Shown here: positions 28,920 to 38,805 of the stretch, one piece after another
Layout: every line of letters begins with the position of its first letter
How positions within the stretch are numbered: position 1 is the stretch's first letter
From: Oscillospiraceae bacterium
GTDB taxonomy: Bacteria > Bacillota > Clostridia > Oscillospirales > CAG-272
DNA: 64,000 nucleotides
Assembly: GCA_015064855.1 (NCBI GenBank)
Contig: SVRK01000004.1
Span: forward strand, 62,001-126,000
Reading direction: 5' to 3'
Made by a program: the position numbers and the translations under genes
Notes under the pieces: generated by a model
The model's input: the letters and a program-made list of their open reading frames with translations, nothing else
Databases searched by the model: none
Told to the model about the DNA's origin: nothing

Positions 28920-30119
28920 TTACTCGTTAACGTAGCAAATCTTAATGCCTTGTTGAGAAACGTTAACCTCCATAGCCTCATTGAGCTTATCAAGAGGGAA
29001 GGTGTGAGTAATTAATTCCTTGATAGGAATGTTCATTTCTCTTGCTTGACGAAGGAATGCCATTGTTGTTGGGTAGTCGTCAGCACTATAATCCCAAGAG
29101 CCAACGATGTTAATTTCCTTGTTACACATAGCGAAGTGTGGGTTTACTGTATATTCACCGTTATTAACGAAGAAGCCCATTTCACACATTCCGCCTCCGC
29201 GACGGATGTATTCGTAAATATCCTTTGCTGCTGCCGGTGCGCCTGTGCATTGGAATGCAAAGTCAACGCCAACACCATTTGCTACACTCTTAACGAGGTT
29301 AACTCTTTCCTCAAGTGAGGTTATATCCTTAAAGCTGATAACTGTTTTTGCACCGAGCTTTTTAGCCATTTCAAGTCTTTTTGGTGTACCGTCAATCGCA
29401 ACAATATGGTTTACACCTGCTGCACGAAGCACGCTAATCATAACTAGACCCACAGGGCCAAGGCCTTGAACCAATACCTTTGAATTAAAGTTAATTAAGC
29501 CTGTTGTGTTAGCTCTCTTTAATGCATGCACGCAAACGCAAGCAAGCTCAAGAAGCATTCTTTCCTTTAAGTCAAGGTCATTTACTACAAAATATGTAGA
29601 GCCTTTTCCGCTAATGAGCAGGTGAGAAGCAAACCAACCTGTAAGTGGATTTGCATCACTGTGTGGGATAAGTCCAAATACGCCTTGCTTATCGCAAAGG
29701 TTAGTATTTGCAGGCTTGTTACGGCAAACAAAGCATTCGCCACAGCTAATAACCGAGGTAACTATCTTGTCGCCAACCTTAATTGGATTTCCCGCGGTAT
29801 CAGCCTTTATATTTTTACCGAGAGCAACAATCTCACCTGTTCCTTCGTGACCGAGAGTAACAGGAATTAAACCAAACGGGTCACCCTTCCACTCGTGAAC
29901 GTCAGTTCCACAAACGCCACAGCCCTCAACCTTAACGAGGATATCGTTGTCGCCAACTGTTGGAATAGGGAATTCCTTAACCTCAATTTTTTTGTGGGCA
30001 GTGAGCATTGCTACCTTTGCAGTAGCAGGAATTTTCGCGCTCTTTTGGGTGCTTGGTGCATTTATCTCACCAAGAATTTGACGAACGATGCTCTCTACCT
30101 GTGATGATGAAATATTCAT
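28920..30119 (-). CDS. Zn-dependent alcohol dehydrogenase (BMC cargo)
   Basis: GCGVCGTDVHEWKGD, GHEGTGEIV; N-terminal MNISSSQVESIVRQILGEI resembles an encapsulation peptide. Confidence 0.93.
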   Translation of the reverse strand: MNISSSQVESIVRQILGEINAPSTQKSAKIPATAKVAMLTAHKKIEVKEFPIPTVGDNDILVKVEGCGVCGTDVHEWKGDPFGLIPVTLGHEGTGEIVALGKNIKADTAGNPIKVGDKIVTSVISCGECFVCRNKPANTNLCDKQGVFGLIPHSDANPLTGWFASHLLISGKGSTYFVVNDLDLKERMLLELACVCVHALKRANTTGLINFNSKVLVQGLGPVGLVMISVLRAAGVNHIVAIDGTPKRLEMAKKLGAKTVISFKDITSLEERVNLVKSVANGVGVDFAFQCTGAPAAAKDIYEYIRRGGGMCEMGFFVNNGEYTVNPHFAMCNKEINIVGSWDYSADDYPTTMAFLRQAREMNIPIKELITHTFPLDKLNEAMEVNVSQQGIKICYVNE

Positions 30120-30148
30120 TTCTTTTTCCTTTCTTAAGAATTTTTAAG

Positions 30149-31606
30149 TTATATTATTCTGAAGCTTTCAGATAGAACGCAACGGCGTTGTCTTGTAAAG
30201 CTTTTTGCACTTGTTAAGCCTTCGCCTGTTGGACCTGCTATTGTAAAGGTGGTGTGACCCTCGCCACCGAAGCCTATGCCTGCGTATGACGGAGCGTTCT
30301 TTACAAAGATAGTAGTTTCAACGGCTCTTGCAAATCTTGTTAAATTGTCAATATTTTTGGAGTGCATATGAGCTGTATGACGGTTGCCATGCTCTGCCTT
30401 AACAGCTAAATCTATTGCCTCGTCAATATTTTTTACCCTAACTATTGGAAGAATAGGCATCATTAGCTCGTGTTGAACGAAATCGTGATTAAAATCGGTT
30501 TCAACTATTATGCAACGGATTTTATCGCAAACCGTAATTCCAATTTTTTCGAGCAATACTTTTGCATCTCTACCAACACAATCGCGATTAACGATTTTTG
30601 ACACTATGCCTGTTTTGGGATTCTTTTTATCAACGAGAACAATGCTTGCAAGCTTATTCGCCTGCTCGCTGTTTATTAAATATGCACCATTTTCCTTCAT
30701 AGCGTCGATAAGCTCGTCTGCTATGTTATTGAATGCAAATACCTCTTTTTCAGCTATGCAGGGTAGGTTATTATCGAAGGTACAACCATCAATAATGTCC
30801 TTTCCTGCCTTTCTTATATCAGCCGTGTCGTCAACAATAACTGGAGGGTTTCCAGCTCCTGCGCCGATAGCCTTTTTGCCACTGGATAAAACGCTCTTAA
30901 CAACCCCGGGACCTCCTGTACAAACAAGAAGCTTTATCCTTGGGTCCTTATACATAATATCAGCCGTATCAAGCGTTGGCTTTACAACCGACGAAACCAA
31001 AACCCTTGGTCCGCCCGCCATTTCGCTTGCGCGGTTAATAAGATCTACTGCATAGTTAGAGGTTGCAATAGCATTGGGGTGAGGGTTAAATACAACACCG
31101 TTACCAGCTGCTATCATTCCTATACTGTTACAAATAACAGTTTCTGACGGGTTTGTGCTTGGGGTTATGCTACCTACTACTCCAAAGGGAGCCATCTCGG
31201 TAAGAGTTAGTCCGTAGTCTCCTGTTTTTACTTGGGCAACGATATCCACTGTGCCCGGTGTCTTGTCTGCGACAAGCACGTGCTTTGCGGTTTTATGATC
31301 AACTCTTCCCATTTTGGTTTCGCTAACACCGAGGCGTGCCATTGTCGGAGCCTCGCGTCGACAAAGGTCACGAATTATTCCAATAACCTTTTCTCTTTCC
31401 TCGGTAGACATTGCGCGAATTGCCTTATATCCCGACTCGGCTGCATCAATAGCTTCCTTCATATCGGTATAAACACCGATGTATTTTTTGCCATTGTAGC
31501 CTGCGCCATCGTATTCCTCTTTGGTTGCAGGAGCTTCACCTGTTAGACTCTTCATAACCGAGGCAACAATTTCGTCAATTTGTGCCTCTGTCCAATTTAT
31601 AGCCAT
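30149..31606 (-). CDS. CoA-acylating aldehyde dehydrogenase (PduP-like, BMC cargo)
   Basis: N-terminal helix INWTEAQIDEIVASVMKSL; FDNNLPCIAEKEVFAF catalytic-Cys region; GPTGEGLTSAKSFTRQRRC. Confidence 0.94.
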   Translation of the reverse strand: MAINWTEAQIDEIVASVMKSLTGEAPATKEEYDGAGYNGKKYIGVYTDMKEAIDAAESGYKAIRAMSTEEREKVIGIIRDLCRREAPTMARLGVSETKMGRVDHKTAKHVLVADKTPGTVDIVAQVKTGDYGLTLTEMAPFGVVGSITPSTNPSETVICNSIGMIAAGNGVVFNPHPNAIATSNYAVDLINRASEMAGGPRVLVSSVVKPTLDTADIMYKDPRIKLLVCTGGPGVVKSVLSSGKKAIGAGAGNPPVIVDDTADIRKAGKDIIDGCTFDNNLPCIAEKEVFAFNNIADELIDAMKENGAYLINSEQANKLASIVLVDKKNPKTGIVSKIVNRDCVGRDAKVLLEKIGITVCDKIRCIIVETDFNHDFVQHELMMPILPIVRVKNIDEAIDLAVKAEHGNRHTAHMHSKNIDNLTRFARAVETTIFVKNAPSYAGIGFGGEGHTTFTIAGPTGEGLTSAKSFTRQRRCVLSESFRII

Positions 31607-31654
31607 AATAAATCTCCTTTTGCTTAAACTTAAATTTACAGCCTTAAAAGAGAA

Positions 31655-32404
31655 TTACTTTCCAAGAGCAGCGATAACTCTGCGTGTGATTTCGTTAACG
31701 AGATCCTCGTTTGAAGCACACTTGCATTCCTCTTCACCATAATCAATACCAGGGTGACGGCCAGGAATGTTCATCTTCTTACGAAGATCCATAAGCTTCT
31801 TTAATTGGTCGTTTGGAATTTCGTGAACCGCGCCGAGCTCCATAGCATACTTACAAATCTTTGCATTGAACTCAACCTCTTCCATAACGAACATTGCCTT
31901 TTGGAGGCTGAAGCCTACTGTCAAAGCGCCGTGGTTTTGGAGAAGGAATGCATCGTGGTTTTCGATGTATGGCTCAAGTGAGTCAGGAATTTCCATTGTT
32001 GAAGGTGTTCCGTAGGCACAGGTTGGAACCTCACCGATTGTCAAAACTGCTTCAGGAAGAATGTATTGGTCAAGGTCGATACCTGCAATTGTAAATGCGG
32101 TAGCTATCGGTGGATGTGCGTGAACTACTGCGTTAACGTCAGGGCGTTTTTCATAAACACGCATGTGCATTTTGATTTCTGATGAAGGATTTAATTTACC
32201 CTCAATCTTCTTTCCGTTTCTGTCAACCTTGATAATCATATCAGGGGTAAGAGCACCCTTTGATACGCCTGTTGGTGTGCAGTAAAACTCATTTTCTGAA
32301 ACCTTAACAGAGATGTTACCATCGTTTGCGGCAACAAAGCCAAGATTGTAAAGTGCGTGGCCGACTTCACAGATTTCCTTTTTAATTTCGTAAGCTGATT
32401 TCAT
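31655..32404 (-). CDS. fucA: Class II aldolase, L-fuculose-phosphate aldolase-like (BMC cargo)
   Basis: GNISVKV, HAHPPIATAFTIAG, LQNHGALTVG; C-terminal helix NEDLVNEITRRVIAALGK. Confidence 0.9.
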   Translation of the reverse strand: MKSAYEIKKEICEVGHALYNLGFVAANDGNISVKVSENEFYCTPTGVSKGALTPDMIIKVDRNGKKIEGKLNPSSEIKMHMRVYEKRPDVNAVVHAHPPIATAFTIAGIDLDQYILPEAVLTIGEVPTCAYGTPSTMEIPDSLEPYIENHDAFLLQNHGALTVGFSLQKAMFVMEEVEFNAKICKYAMELGAVHEIPNDQLKKLMDLRKKMNIPGRHPGIDYGEEECKCASNEDLVNEITRRVIAALGK

Positions 32405-32440
32405 TTTCTTTTTTCCTTTCGGTTCTTATATATTATTTTT

Positions 32441-33631
32441 TTATTTGACTAGGTTATATGTGTCGAGGGCAATCATGTACTCCTCGTCTGTTGGGATTAC
32501 AAGCGTTTTTACTTTAGCGCCTGCTTTAGTAATATCCGCCTGTGTTCCTCTTTCCAAATTTAAATTGATTTCGTTATCGATTTCAATTCCGAGATAAGAC
32601 ATATCTCTGCATATTAAATCTCTTACAATTCCGTCGTTTTCACCGATGCCTGCTGTAAATACCAAAGCATCAACACCGTTCATTTCGGCAATATAAGAGC
32701 CTATAATCTTTTTAATGTAGTGGACTAAAATGTCCATTGCCAAAGCCGCGCGCTTGTTTCCCTCGTTTTGCGCCTCCAAAACATCACGGCAGTCACTTGA
32801 AACTCCCGAAACACCAAGAAGTCCCGATTTCGAATTAAGAAGAACCTCAGCCTCATCGGCTGTAATTCCTTCCTTTTTCATTATATATGTAACAACGGTT
32901 GGGTCAACCGAGCCACTTCTTGTTCCCATAGGAACACCCTCCTGCGGAGTAAAGCCCATTGAGGTATCAACTGCCTTACCACCAACACTGGCAGTTATTG
33001 ACGAGCCGTTACCTAGGTGACAGGTAATGATTTTTGCATCCTTATTGCCAATCATCTCCATCGCCTTTGAGCACACAAATCTATGGGACGTACCGTGGAA
33101 GCCATATCGGCGGATTTTGTACTTTTCATAAAGCTCGTACGGGGTGGGGTAGATGTACGCCTTTTCGGGAACTGTTGAATAGAACGAAGTATCAAACACT
33201 CCGACATGCTTTACGTTTGGCATTACGCTCTTGCAAGCTTTTATTCCACTGATTGCCGGTGGACCATGGAGTGGGTTGATTTCAACGATGCTTTCAAGAT
33301 AATTTAATTCTTCTTCGCCAATGACACTTGACCCCCGTAGCTTTTCGCCACCGTGAGCAACTCTATGTCCTACTGCGCCGATTTCGTCAATTCCGGAAAT
33401 TACGCCAAGCTCGGAGTCGCAAAGAATCTTCAACACAAGCTCGATTGCTGCCTTGTGGTCGACAAGAGAAGCATCTGCCTTGTAGTTTTCCTTGCCTGGA
33501 CGCTTGTGGGTAATTTTACCGTCAATGCCGATTCTTTCGCACAAGCCCTTTGCTAAAACCGAACCGGTTTCCATATCAAAAAGCTGATACTTAAGAGATG
33601 AGCTACCCGCGTTTACAACGAGAATTTTCAT
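32441..33631 (-). CDS. ackA: Acetate/propionate kinase
   Basis: VNAGSSSLKYQLFD, FHGTSHRFV, CHLGNGSSI, FTAGIGEND. Confidence 0.97.
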   Translation of the reverse strand: MKILVVNAGSSSLKYQLFDMETGSVLAKGLCERIGIDGKITHKRPGKENYKADASLVDHKAAIELVLKILCDSELGVISGIDEIGAVGHRVAHGGEKLRGSSVIGEEELNYLESIVEINPLHGPPAISGIKACKSVMPNVKHVGVFDTSFYSTVPEKAYIYPTPYELYEKYKIRRYGFHGTSHRFVCSKAMEMIGNKDAKIITCHLGNGSSITASVGGKAVDTSMGFTPQEGVPMGTRSGSVDPTVVTYIMKKEGITADEAEVLLNSKSGLLGVSGVSSDCRDVLEAQNEGNKRAALAMDILVHYIKKIIGSYIAEMNGVDALVFTAGIGENDGIVRDLICRDMSYLGIEIDNEINLNLERGTQADITKAGAKVKTLVIPTDEEYMIALDTYNLVK

Positions 33632-33663
33632 TTTTCCTCTCCTTTTAATATATTCAATTATAA

Positions 33664-34503
33664 TTATTCGACTATTCGCTTCGATTGAAGCTCTGCCTCG
33701 CTCTCGCCTAAGCTGTTAGCGACAGCGGTGTTTTGATAAACGATTTTGTAACACAAGGCATCTATCACTATAAGCCTTGATATGTGTGAATTAAGTCCGA
33801 GAGAACTATGCATTGTTTCCTCTGTATCGGTAAGAAGCAATATATCACTTTGCCTTGCTATTGGGGAGCGCTCCTTTGAGGTTATTGAAATTGTCGTAGC
33901 ACCTCTGGCTCTTGCCACCTTCATTGATTCTACAATGTCCTTGGACGAGCCGGATTGAGAAATTCCAATAATAACGTCTCCTGCCTTTAGCTGTGAAACG
34001 GCTATTGCTTGCATATGCGTATCTGCATACGCGCTTGAGTTGCAGCCTGCACGAAGAAGCTTATTGCTTGCATCCTCTGCAACCTGTGCAGACGTACCAA
34101 GTCCAATAAGCACAACTCGTCGTGCCCCTGATATCGCTTCTGTCGCCTTCGTCATATTTTCAGCAGAAAGCGTTTTCTTGGTGCGCTCGAGCGACATATA
34201 CGCATCATTACATACCTTTTCAAAAATAGAGAAGCAATCATCATTACTGGTTATCACAGGTGCGACAACCCTCTTTTCATGCTCCTTTGCAAGAGTGATT
34301 TTTAAATCCTGGTATCCACGACAGCCAAGTCGCTTTGAAAAACGAACTATGGTTGCCTCACTGCTTTCACATTTGGAGGCAAGATCTGTTATGGAATAGG
34401 GAAGCACCTCACCGGAGTGAGAAAACAACCAATCAGCGACTTTCTTCTCGGACCGACCCATGTCTTCATACATGAGCTGTGCCTGCAGTAAAGTCCTGTT
34501 CAA
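33664..34503 (-). CDS. RpiR-family transcriptional regulator (HTH + SIS)
   Basis: SEKKVADWLFSHS, SEATIVRFSKRLGCRGYQDLKI; SIS domain VLIGLGTSAQVAEDASNKLLR. Confidence 0.95.
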   Translation of the reverse strand: MNRTLLQAQLMYEDMGRSEKKVADWLFSHSGEVLPYSITDLASKCESSEATIVRFSKRLGCRGYQDLKITLAKEHEKRVVAPVITSNDDCFSIFEKVCNDAYMSLERTKKTLSAENMTKATEAISGARRVVLIGLGTSAQVAEDASNKLLRAGCNSSAYADTHMQAIAVSQLKAGDVIIGISQSGSSKDIVESMKVARARGATTISITSKERSPIARQSDILLLTDTEETMHSSLGLNSHISRLIVIDALCYKIVYQNTAVANSLGESEAELQSKRIVE

Positions 34504-34540
34504 AAATTTGCCTCCTTTCTGAAACGTTTACATTTCATTT

Positions 34541-34805
34541 TGAAAATTATTTTCATTTTTGAAACCATTTTTGTCGTGTTTTTTGTGATTAATGAAAACT
34601 ATTTTCAATAATAGTGAAAAATACTTTCACAATTCCGATTTTAGCACAAAAATACTAGTTTGTCAACATTTTCCGTGAATTTTTAGAAAAATAATTTAAA
34701 AAACAAATTAATTTGCTTATTTTTTGTCGTATTTCACTTTTCATTTTTGACTTGAATAATGAAAATTTTTTTCACTTTTTCGGAACATTTTGAAAATTAT
34801 TTTCA
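34541..34805. promoter_or_regulatory. Cluster of five TGAAA-N5-TTTCA palindromes (candidate RpiR operators)
   Basis: 34541-34555, 34593-34607, 34615-34629, 34760-34774, 34791-34805; divergent intergenic region between rpiR and Fe-ADH. Confidence 0.75.
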
Positions 34806-34954
34806 TTTTTTCGTTTTTAACAGTTCCAAAAAAATTTGTTTTGTCAAAAAACAGGGATTTTTTAACATTTTTTCAAAAAATGTATTTACTTGTCGGCGGT
34901 TGTGTGATATAATATCTTATATATTTATGACCAACGAGAATAGGAGGTATAAAG

Positions 34955-36109
34955 ATGCGAAGCTGTAATCTAAAAACCACCATACACTTTGAAGGCAATG
35001 CGCTTGCGCGTCTTGCTTCGCTCGAATACAAAAAGGTTTTCATTATTGCTGACCCGTTTATCGTTTCCGGCGGTCTTATCAAAGAGGTTACAAAGCACCT
35101 AGACACTGCCAAAATCGAATATAAGGTTTATTCGGACGTTGTTCCCGACCCAACCATTGACAAGGTTGTTGCGGGTGTTACCGCGCTTGTGCGTGAAATG
35201 TCGCCTTGCATTATTGCCGTTGGCGGTGGCTCAGCTATCGACCTTGCTAAATGCGTTAAGCTTTTTGCCCATAACCACCACAAGGATTACACCCCTCACT
35301 TTATTGCAATTCCAACGACAAGTGGCACGGGTAGTGAGGTGACCTCATTTGCGGTTATCACCGACCCACAAAAGAACGTTAAGCACGCACTAATTGACGA
35401 TTTTATTCTTCCAAACGAAGCGATTTTGGACGTTGAAATGGTAAAGAGCGTTCCGGCATCAGTTACCGCTGACACAGGACTTGACGTTTTGGCGCACGCG
35501 CTTGAGGCTTACGTTAGCACAGAGGCTGACTATTTTTCTGATATGTACGCAGAGAAGGCAACGTCACTTTGCAAGCATTATCTTGTCCGTTCATATAACT
35601 ATCCAAAAACACACGAAAACAAAGCGAGAGAGAAGATGCACGTGGCTTCGTGCCTTGCGGGAATTGCCTTTAACTCGGTTTCTCTCGGCATCTGCCACAG
35701 TATTGCTCATCAGCTCGGTGCACAGTTCCATATCCCTCACGGCAGAGCTAATGCAATAGTTCTTCCAGAGGTAATCGGCTTTAACTCAGGCATTTCTGAA
35801 AACACCTTTGCTCTTAAAGACCCTGTAAAATGCGTGTCAAAATACGCAAATATGTCGCGCCGTATCGGTCTTATCGGATATGACGACATCGCTTGTGTAA
35901 AATCACTTGCGTTCTACATTCGCTCAATGCAAATTGAAATGGGTATGCCTGTGTCTGTTCACGAAGCAGTTCCAAGCCTAACCTATAAAGAGTACGAGTC
36001 CAAGCTCGACGCTATGGCGGCAGCAGCCCTGCTCGATAGATGCACAGCCACAAACCCAAGAAAGCCAACCAAGGAAGATATTATAAACATCCTCAAAAAA
36101 ATATGGTAA
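34955..36109 (+). CDS. Iron-containing alcohol dehydrogenase (PduQ-like)
   Basis: AVGGGSAIDLAKC, IPTTSGTGSEVTSFAVITD, GICHSIAHQLGAQFHIPHGRANAIVLP. Confidence 0.95.
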   Translation: MRSCNLKTTIHFEGNALARLASLEYKKVFIIADPFIVSGGLIKEVTKHLDTAKIEYKVYSDVVPDPTIDKVVAGVTALVREMSPCIIAVGGGSAIDLAKCVKLFAHNHHKDYTPHFIAIPTTSGTGSEVTSFAVITDPQKNVKHALIDDFILPNEAILDVEMVKSVPASVTADTGLDVLAHALEAYVSTEADYFSDMYAEKATSLCKHYLVRSYNYPKTHENKAREKMHVASCLAGIAFNSVSLGICHSIAHQLGAQFHIPHGRANAIVLPEVIGFNSGISENTFALKDPVKCVSKYANMSRRIGLIGYDDIACVKSLAFYIRSMQIEMGMPVSVHEAVPSLTYKEYESKLDAMAAAALLDRCTATNPRKPTKEDIINILKKIW

Positions 36110-36110
36110 A

Positions 36111-36552
36111 AGAAAAGGAACAGGCATTAGCGTGATACTCTTAACGGAGTATCACGCAGTCAAATCCGTCTTCGACGGATGAAATCCACCTGCGGTGGAT
36201 GAAATCGCGCACGCGATGAAATCCTGCTTCGCAGGGTTGTATTTAGACGGATTTGATTTCATCCAAGGCACGCCTTGGATTTCATCTGAACGAAGTGAAG
36301 ATTTCATCGTTGCTACGCAACGATTTCATTAAACAAACAGAAAAAGAGATAACATTTCGGCTACGAACCGATTTGTTATCTCTTTCTGCTTGTGTAGGGG
36401 TTCCCCAAAGCGAAATATGAGCTTTGGGGGTTCACGTATATGGGTTTGGGTTTAGCCCATTCTGTATTTGTCCAAACAAATGCGATGCTCGCACTTAGTA
36501 GAGTTTTCAAATTCTCCGCTAAGAACATCACCCATTCGAAGTCTGTTCCTTC
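36111..36552. repeat. Structured dispersed repeat family 1, copy C
   Basis: Outer stem AAGGAACAG/CTGTTCCTT; same internal series and 3' module as copy B. Confidence 0.92.
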
Positions 36553-36600
36553 TTTATTTAAATAATAAAGGGCAGAGAAGTCTGCCCTTTTTATTTGTAT

Positions 36601-37200
36601 TTATTTATCGGTAGAAACAAGCAAGGCTCTACAGGGGGAGCCGTCCGCGCCCGCCAAGTTTAAGGGGGCTGCGTTTAGAAAATAGACACCCTCGGGAACT
36701 TTTTCTAATCTTATGCCTTCAAGAAGGACAATCCCTTTACCCAAAAGCTCTAGATGTACTGCCATTGGCGCATCCTTTGGTCCTACGGTTTGAGATTCGT
36801 TTCCAAGAAGTAAAATTTGTGAGGATGCAAACACCCTTGCTGCCTCAAGCGAAACCTCCAAATCCCCTTTTAATAGAATTCTTTTTGACGCTTCCTCGTT
36901 TTGCGCCCTTGCTTTTTCAATTATTTTTTTAGCATCGTCACCCGAAACAATGCCCTTATGCTCGGCAACGTAGGCAAGTCCAACAAAAGGCTCAAGCCCC
37001 ATTTTGTCAACCGTTTTTCCTTCATTTATAAAATGAAACGGCGCATCTATATGAGTTCCGTTGTGCGCGCACATACTAAACGACGTTAAATTGCAAGCGT
37101 CACCGTTTTCGATAGAGCAAAGCGTCTTTCTTTTCGGCTCGGGGTCACCGGGGTAGACCTGACACCCGAAAACCTCTTGTGAAATATCGTAGATTTTCAT
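36601..37200 (-). CDS. Cyclase family protein (kynurenine formamidase-like)
   Basis: HNGTHIDAPFHFI; DISQEVFGCQVYPGDP. Confidence 0.9.
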   Translation of the reverse strand: MKIYDISQEVFGCQVYPGDPEPKRKTLCSIENGDACNLTSFSMCAHNGTHIDAPFHFINEGKTVDKMGLEPFVGLAYVAEHKGIVSGDDAKKIIEKARAQNEEASKRILLKGDLEVSLEAARVFASSQILLLGNESQTVGPKDAPMAVHLELLGKGIVLLEGIRLEKVPEGVYFLNAAPLNLAGADGSPCRALLVSTDK

Positions 37201-37225
37201 TGTTTTCTCCGTTTTAAGCTTTGCT

Positions 37226-38725
37226 TTAAAGCTCTTTTGATATAACGCTTTTTACGTTTATTTTGCCATTTTCGGTAAATACTCCAAGAAACGTTCCTGT
37301 AAAGCTTCTGCCATTTGTTTCTGTGCAGAGGAGTGTTGTAGCACCCTTTCCAAGCTCTACAAATTCCCCATTCCTTTCATAGAAGAATTTATACCATTCA
37401 TCATTTGCTTCTATCTTAAGTCTTGCCGAGCCGTTATAGTCAATCGGACAAGATTTAACGACAACATCAATGTCGGCAACGCGCTTGCCAAGACAAACAA
37501 AATGAGCTCCGCCTTCCTTGGTTATAAAAATATCATAGTGGTAGTCACTATTATAGAATGCACTTAAGCCCGAGCGTTGTCCCTCATCAATTTCACCATT
37601 TAGCTCTGTGGTAAATTCTACATCAAATTCTTCTTGACGCAAGGCTATCATTGTTGGATGTCCAAAGGGAGTTGAGAGGCAATCATCTCCACCCTTTAAA
37701 ACAATATGTCCGTTTTCTAAAATATAATTTTCTTTTCTTGGGTTACGCACAAAGCTCCATTTTAAATTTAGCTTTTCACCATCAAAGCTGTCACAAAAAT
37801 CGCTACTTACAGGCTGCGGCACAGGTCCGGGAAGATGTCCTTCCATTTCAAAATCAATTTTTCCGTTATTTCCAACGTGTGGCCATCCGTTTTCGTCCCA
37901 TATAACAGGAGCTAAAAAGCTTTCTCTGCCAAGATGATGAAGCTGCATACCCTTAATAGGTCTAATTGCAAGACACACAAGATGCCAATTTCCGTTTTGG
38001 TCCTCAACAAGGTCGGCGTGACCGGTGGCTTGAATTGGCCCAGGGGTATCTCTATGAGTAAGAATAGGATTGTGTGGGCACGCCTCATATGGTCCCCATA
38101 TATTTTTGGAGCGCTGTATAGTTTCCATATGGCCATATTCCGTGCCACCCTCTGCGAGCATTAGGTAATAATAGCCGTTTTTCTTGTATATATGCGGTGC
38201 TTCAGGGTATCTACCACCACAGCCATAAGAAATAAGCGTAGTTTCAGTATACTTTTTACCTGTAAACGGGTCAATAGTGCAAAGGAAAATAGAAACTCTA
38301 CCGTTTTCGTCAAGTCCGTTTGACACAAAGTAGCAAGTGCCGTCGTCATCCCAAAACAGAGAAGGGTCAATTCCGCCTTGGTCTGCATAGGCAGGCTCAC
38401 TCCACTCGCCATAAACGTCATTGGTATGTACGATAAAATTTCCGCCATAGGATACATTAGTTGTGGTCATAAAGAACGTGCCGTTATAATATCTGATTGT
38501 TGGCGCATAAATGCCGTCCGAAGAGCGCGCCCCTTCCAAGGGAAGCTGACTGTCTTTTGTTAAGCAATAATTTACAAGCTCCCAGTTGACAAGGTTTTTG
38601 CTGTGGTAAACGGGAACACCCGGAAAAAACTCAAAGGTTGAGGTAACGAGATAAAAGTCCTCGCCCACGCGACAAATACTCGGGTCGGGATTAAAGCCCT
38701 TGATAATTGGATTTTTGTATTTCAT
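37226..38725 (-). CDS. Glycoside hydrolase family 43 (beta-xylosidase-like)
   Basis: NPIIKGFNPDPSICRVGEDFYLVTSTFEFFPGVPVYHSKNLVNWEL. Confidence 0.95.
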   Translation of the reverse strand: MKYKNPIIKGFNPDPSICRVGEDFYLVTSTFEFFPGVPVYHSKNLVNWELVNYCLTKDSQLPLEGARSSDGIYAPTIRYYNGTFFMTTTNVSYGGNFIVHTNDVYGEWSEPAYADQGGIDPSLFWDDDGTCYFVSNGLDENGRVSIFLCTIDPFTGKKYTETTLISYGCGGRYPEAPHIYKKNGYYYLMLAEGGTEYGHMETIQRSKNIWGPYEACPHNPILTHRDTPGPIQATGHADLVEDQNGNWHLVCLAIRPIKGMQLHHLGRESFLAPVIWDENGWPHVGNNGKIDFEMEGHLPGPVPQPVSSDFCDSFDGEKLNLKWSFVRNPRKENYILENGHIVLKGGDDCLSTPFGHPTMIALRQEEFDVEFTTELNGEIDEGQRSGLSAFYNSDYHYDIFITKEGGAHFVCLGKRVADIDVVVKSCPIDYNGSARLKIEANDEWYKFFYERNGEFVELGKGATTLLCTETNGRSFTGTFLGVFTENGKINVKSVISKEL

Positions 38726-38805
38726 AAAGTAACACCACCTTTTGTAAAATTATACCATATGCCAAGGCGTTTTTCAACTTTTTGGACAAAATGCTTTCTC
38801 AGTTT

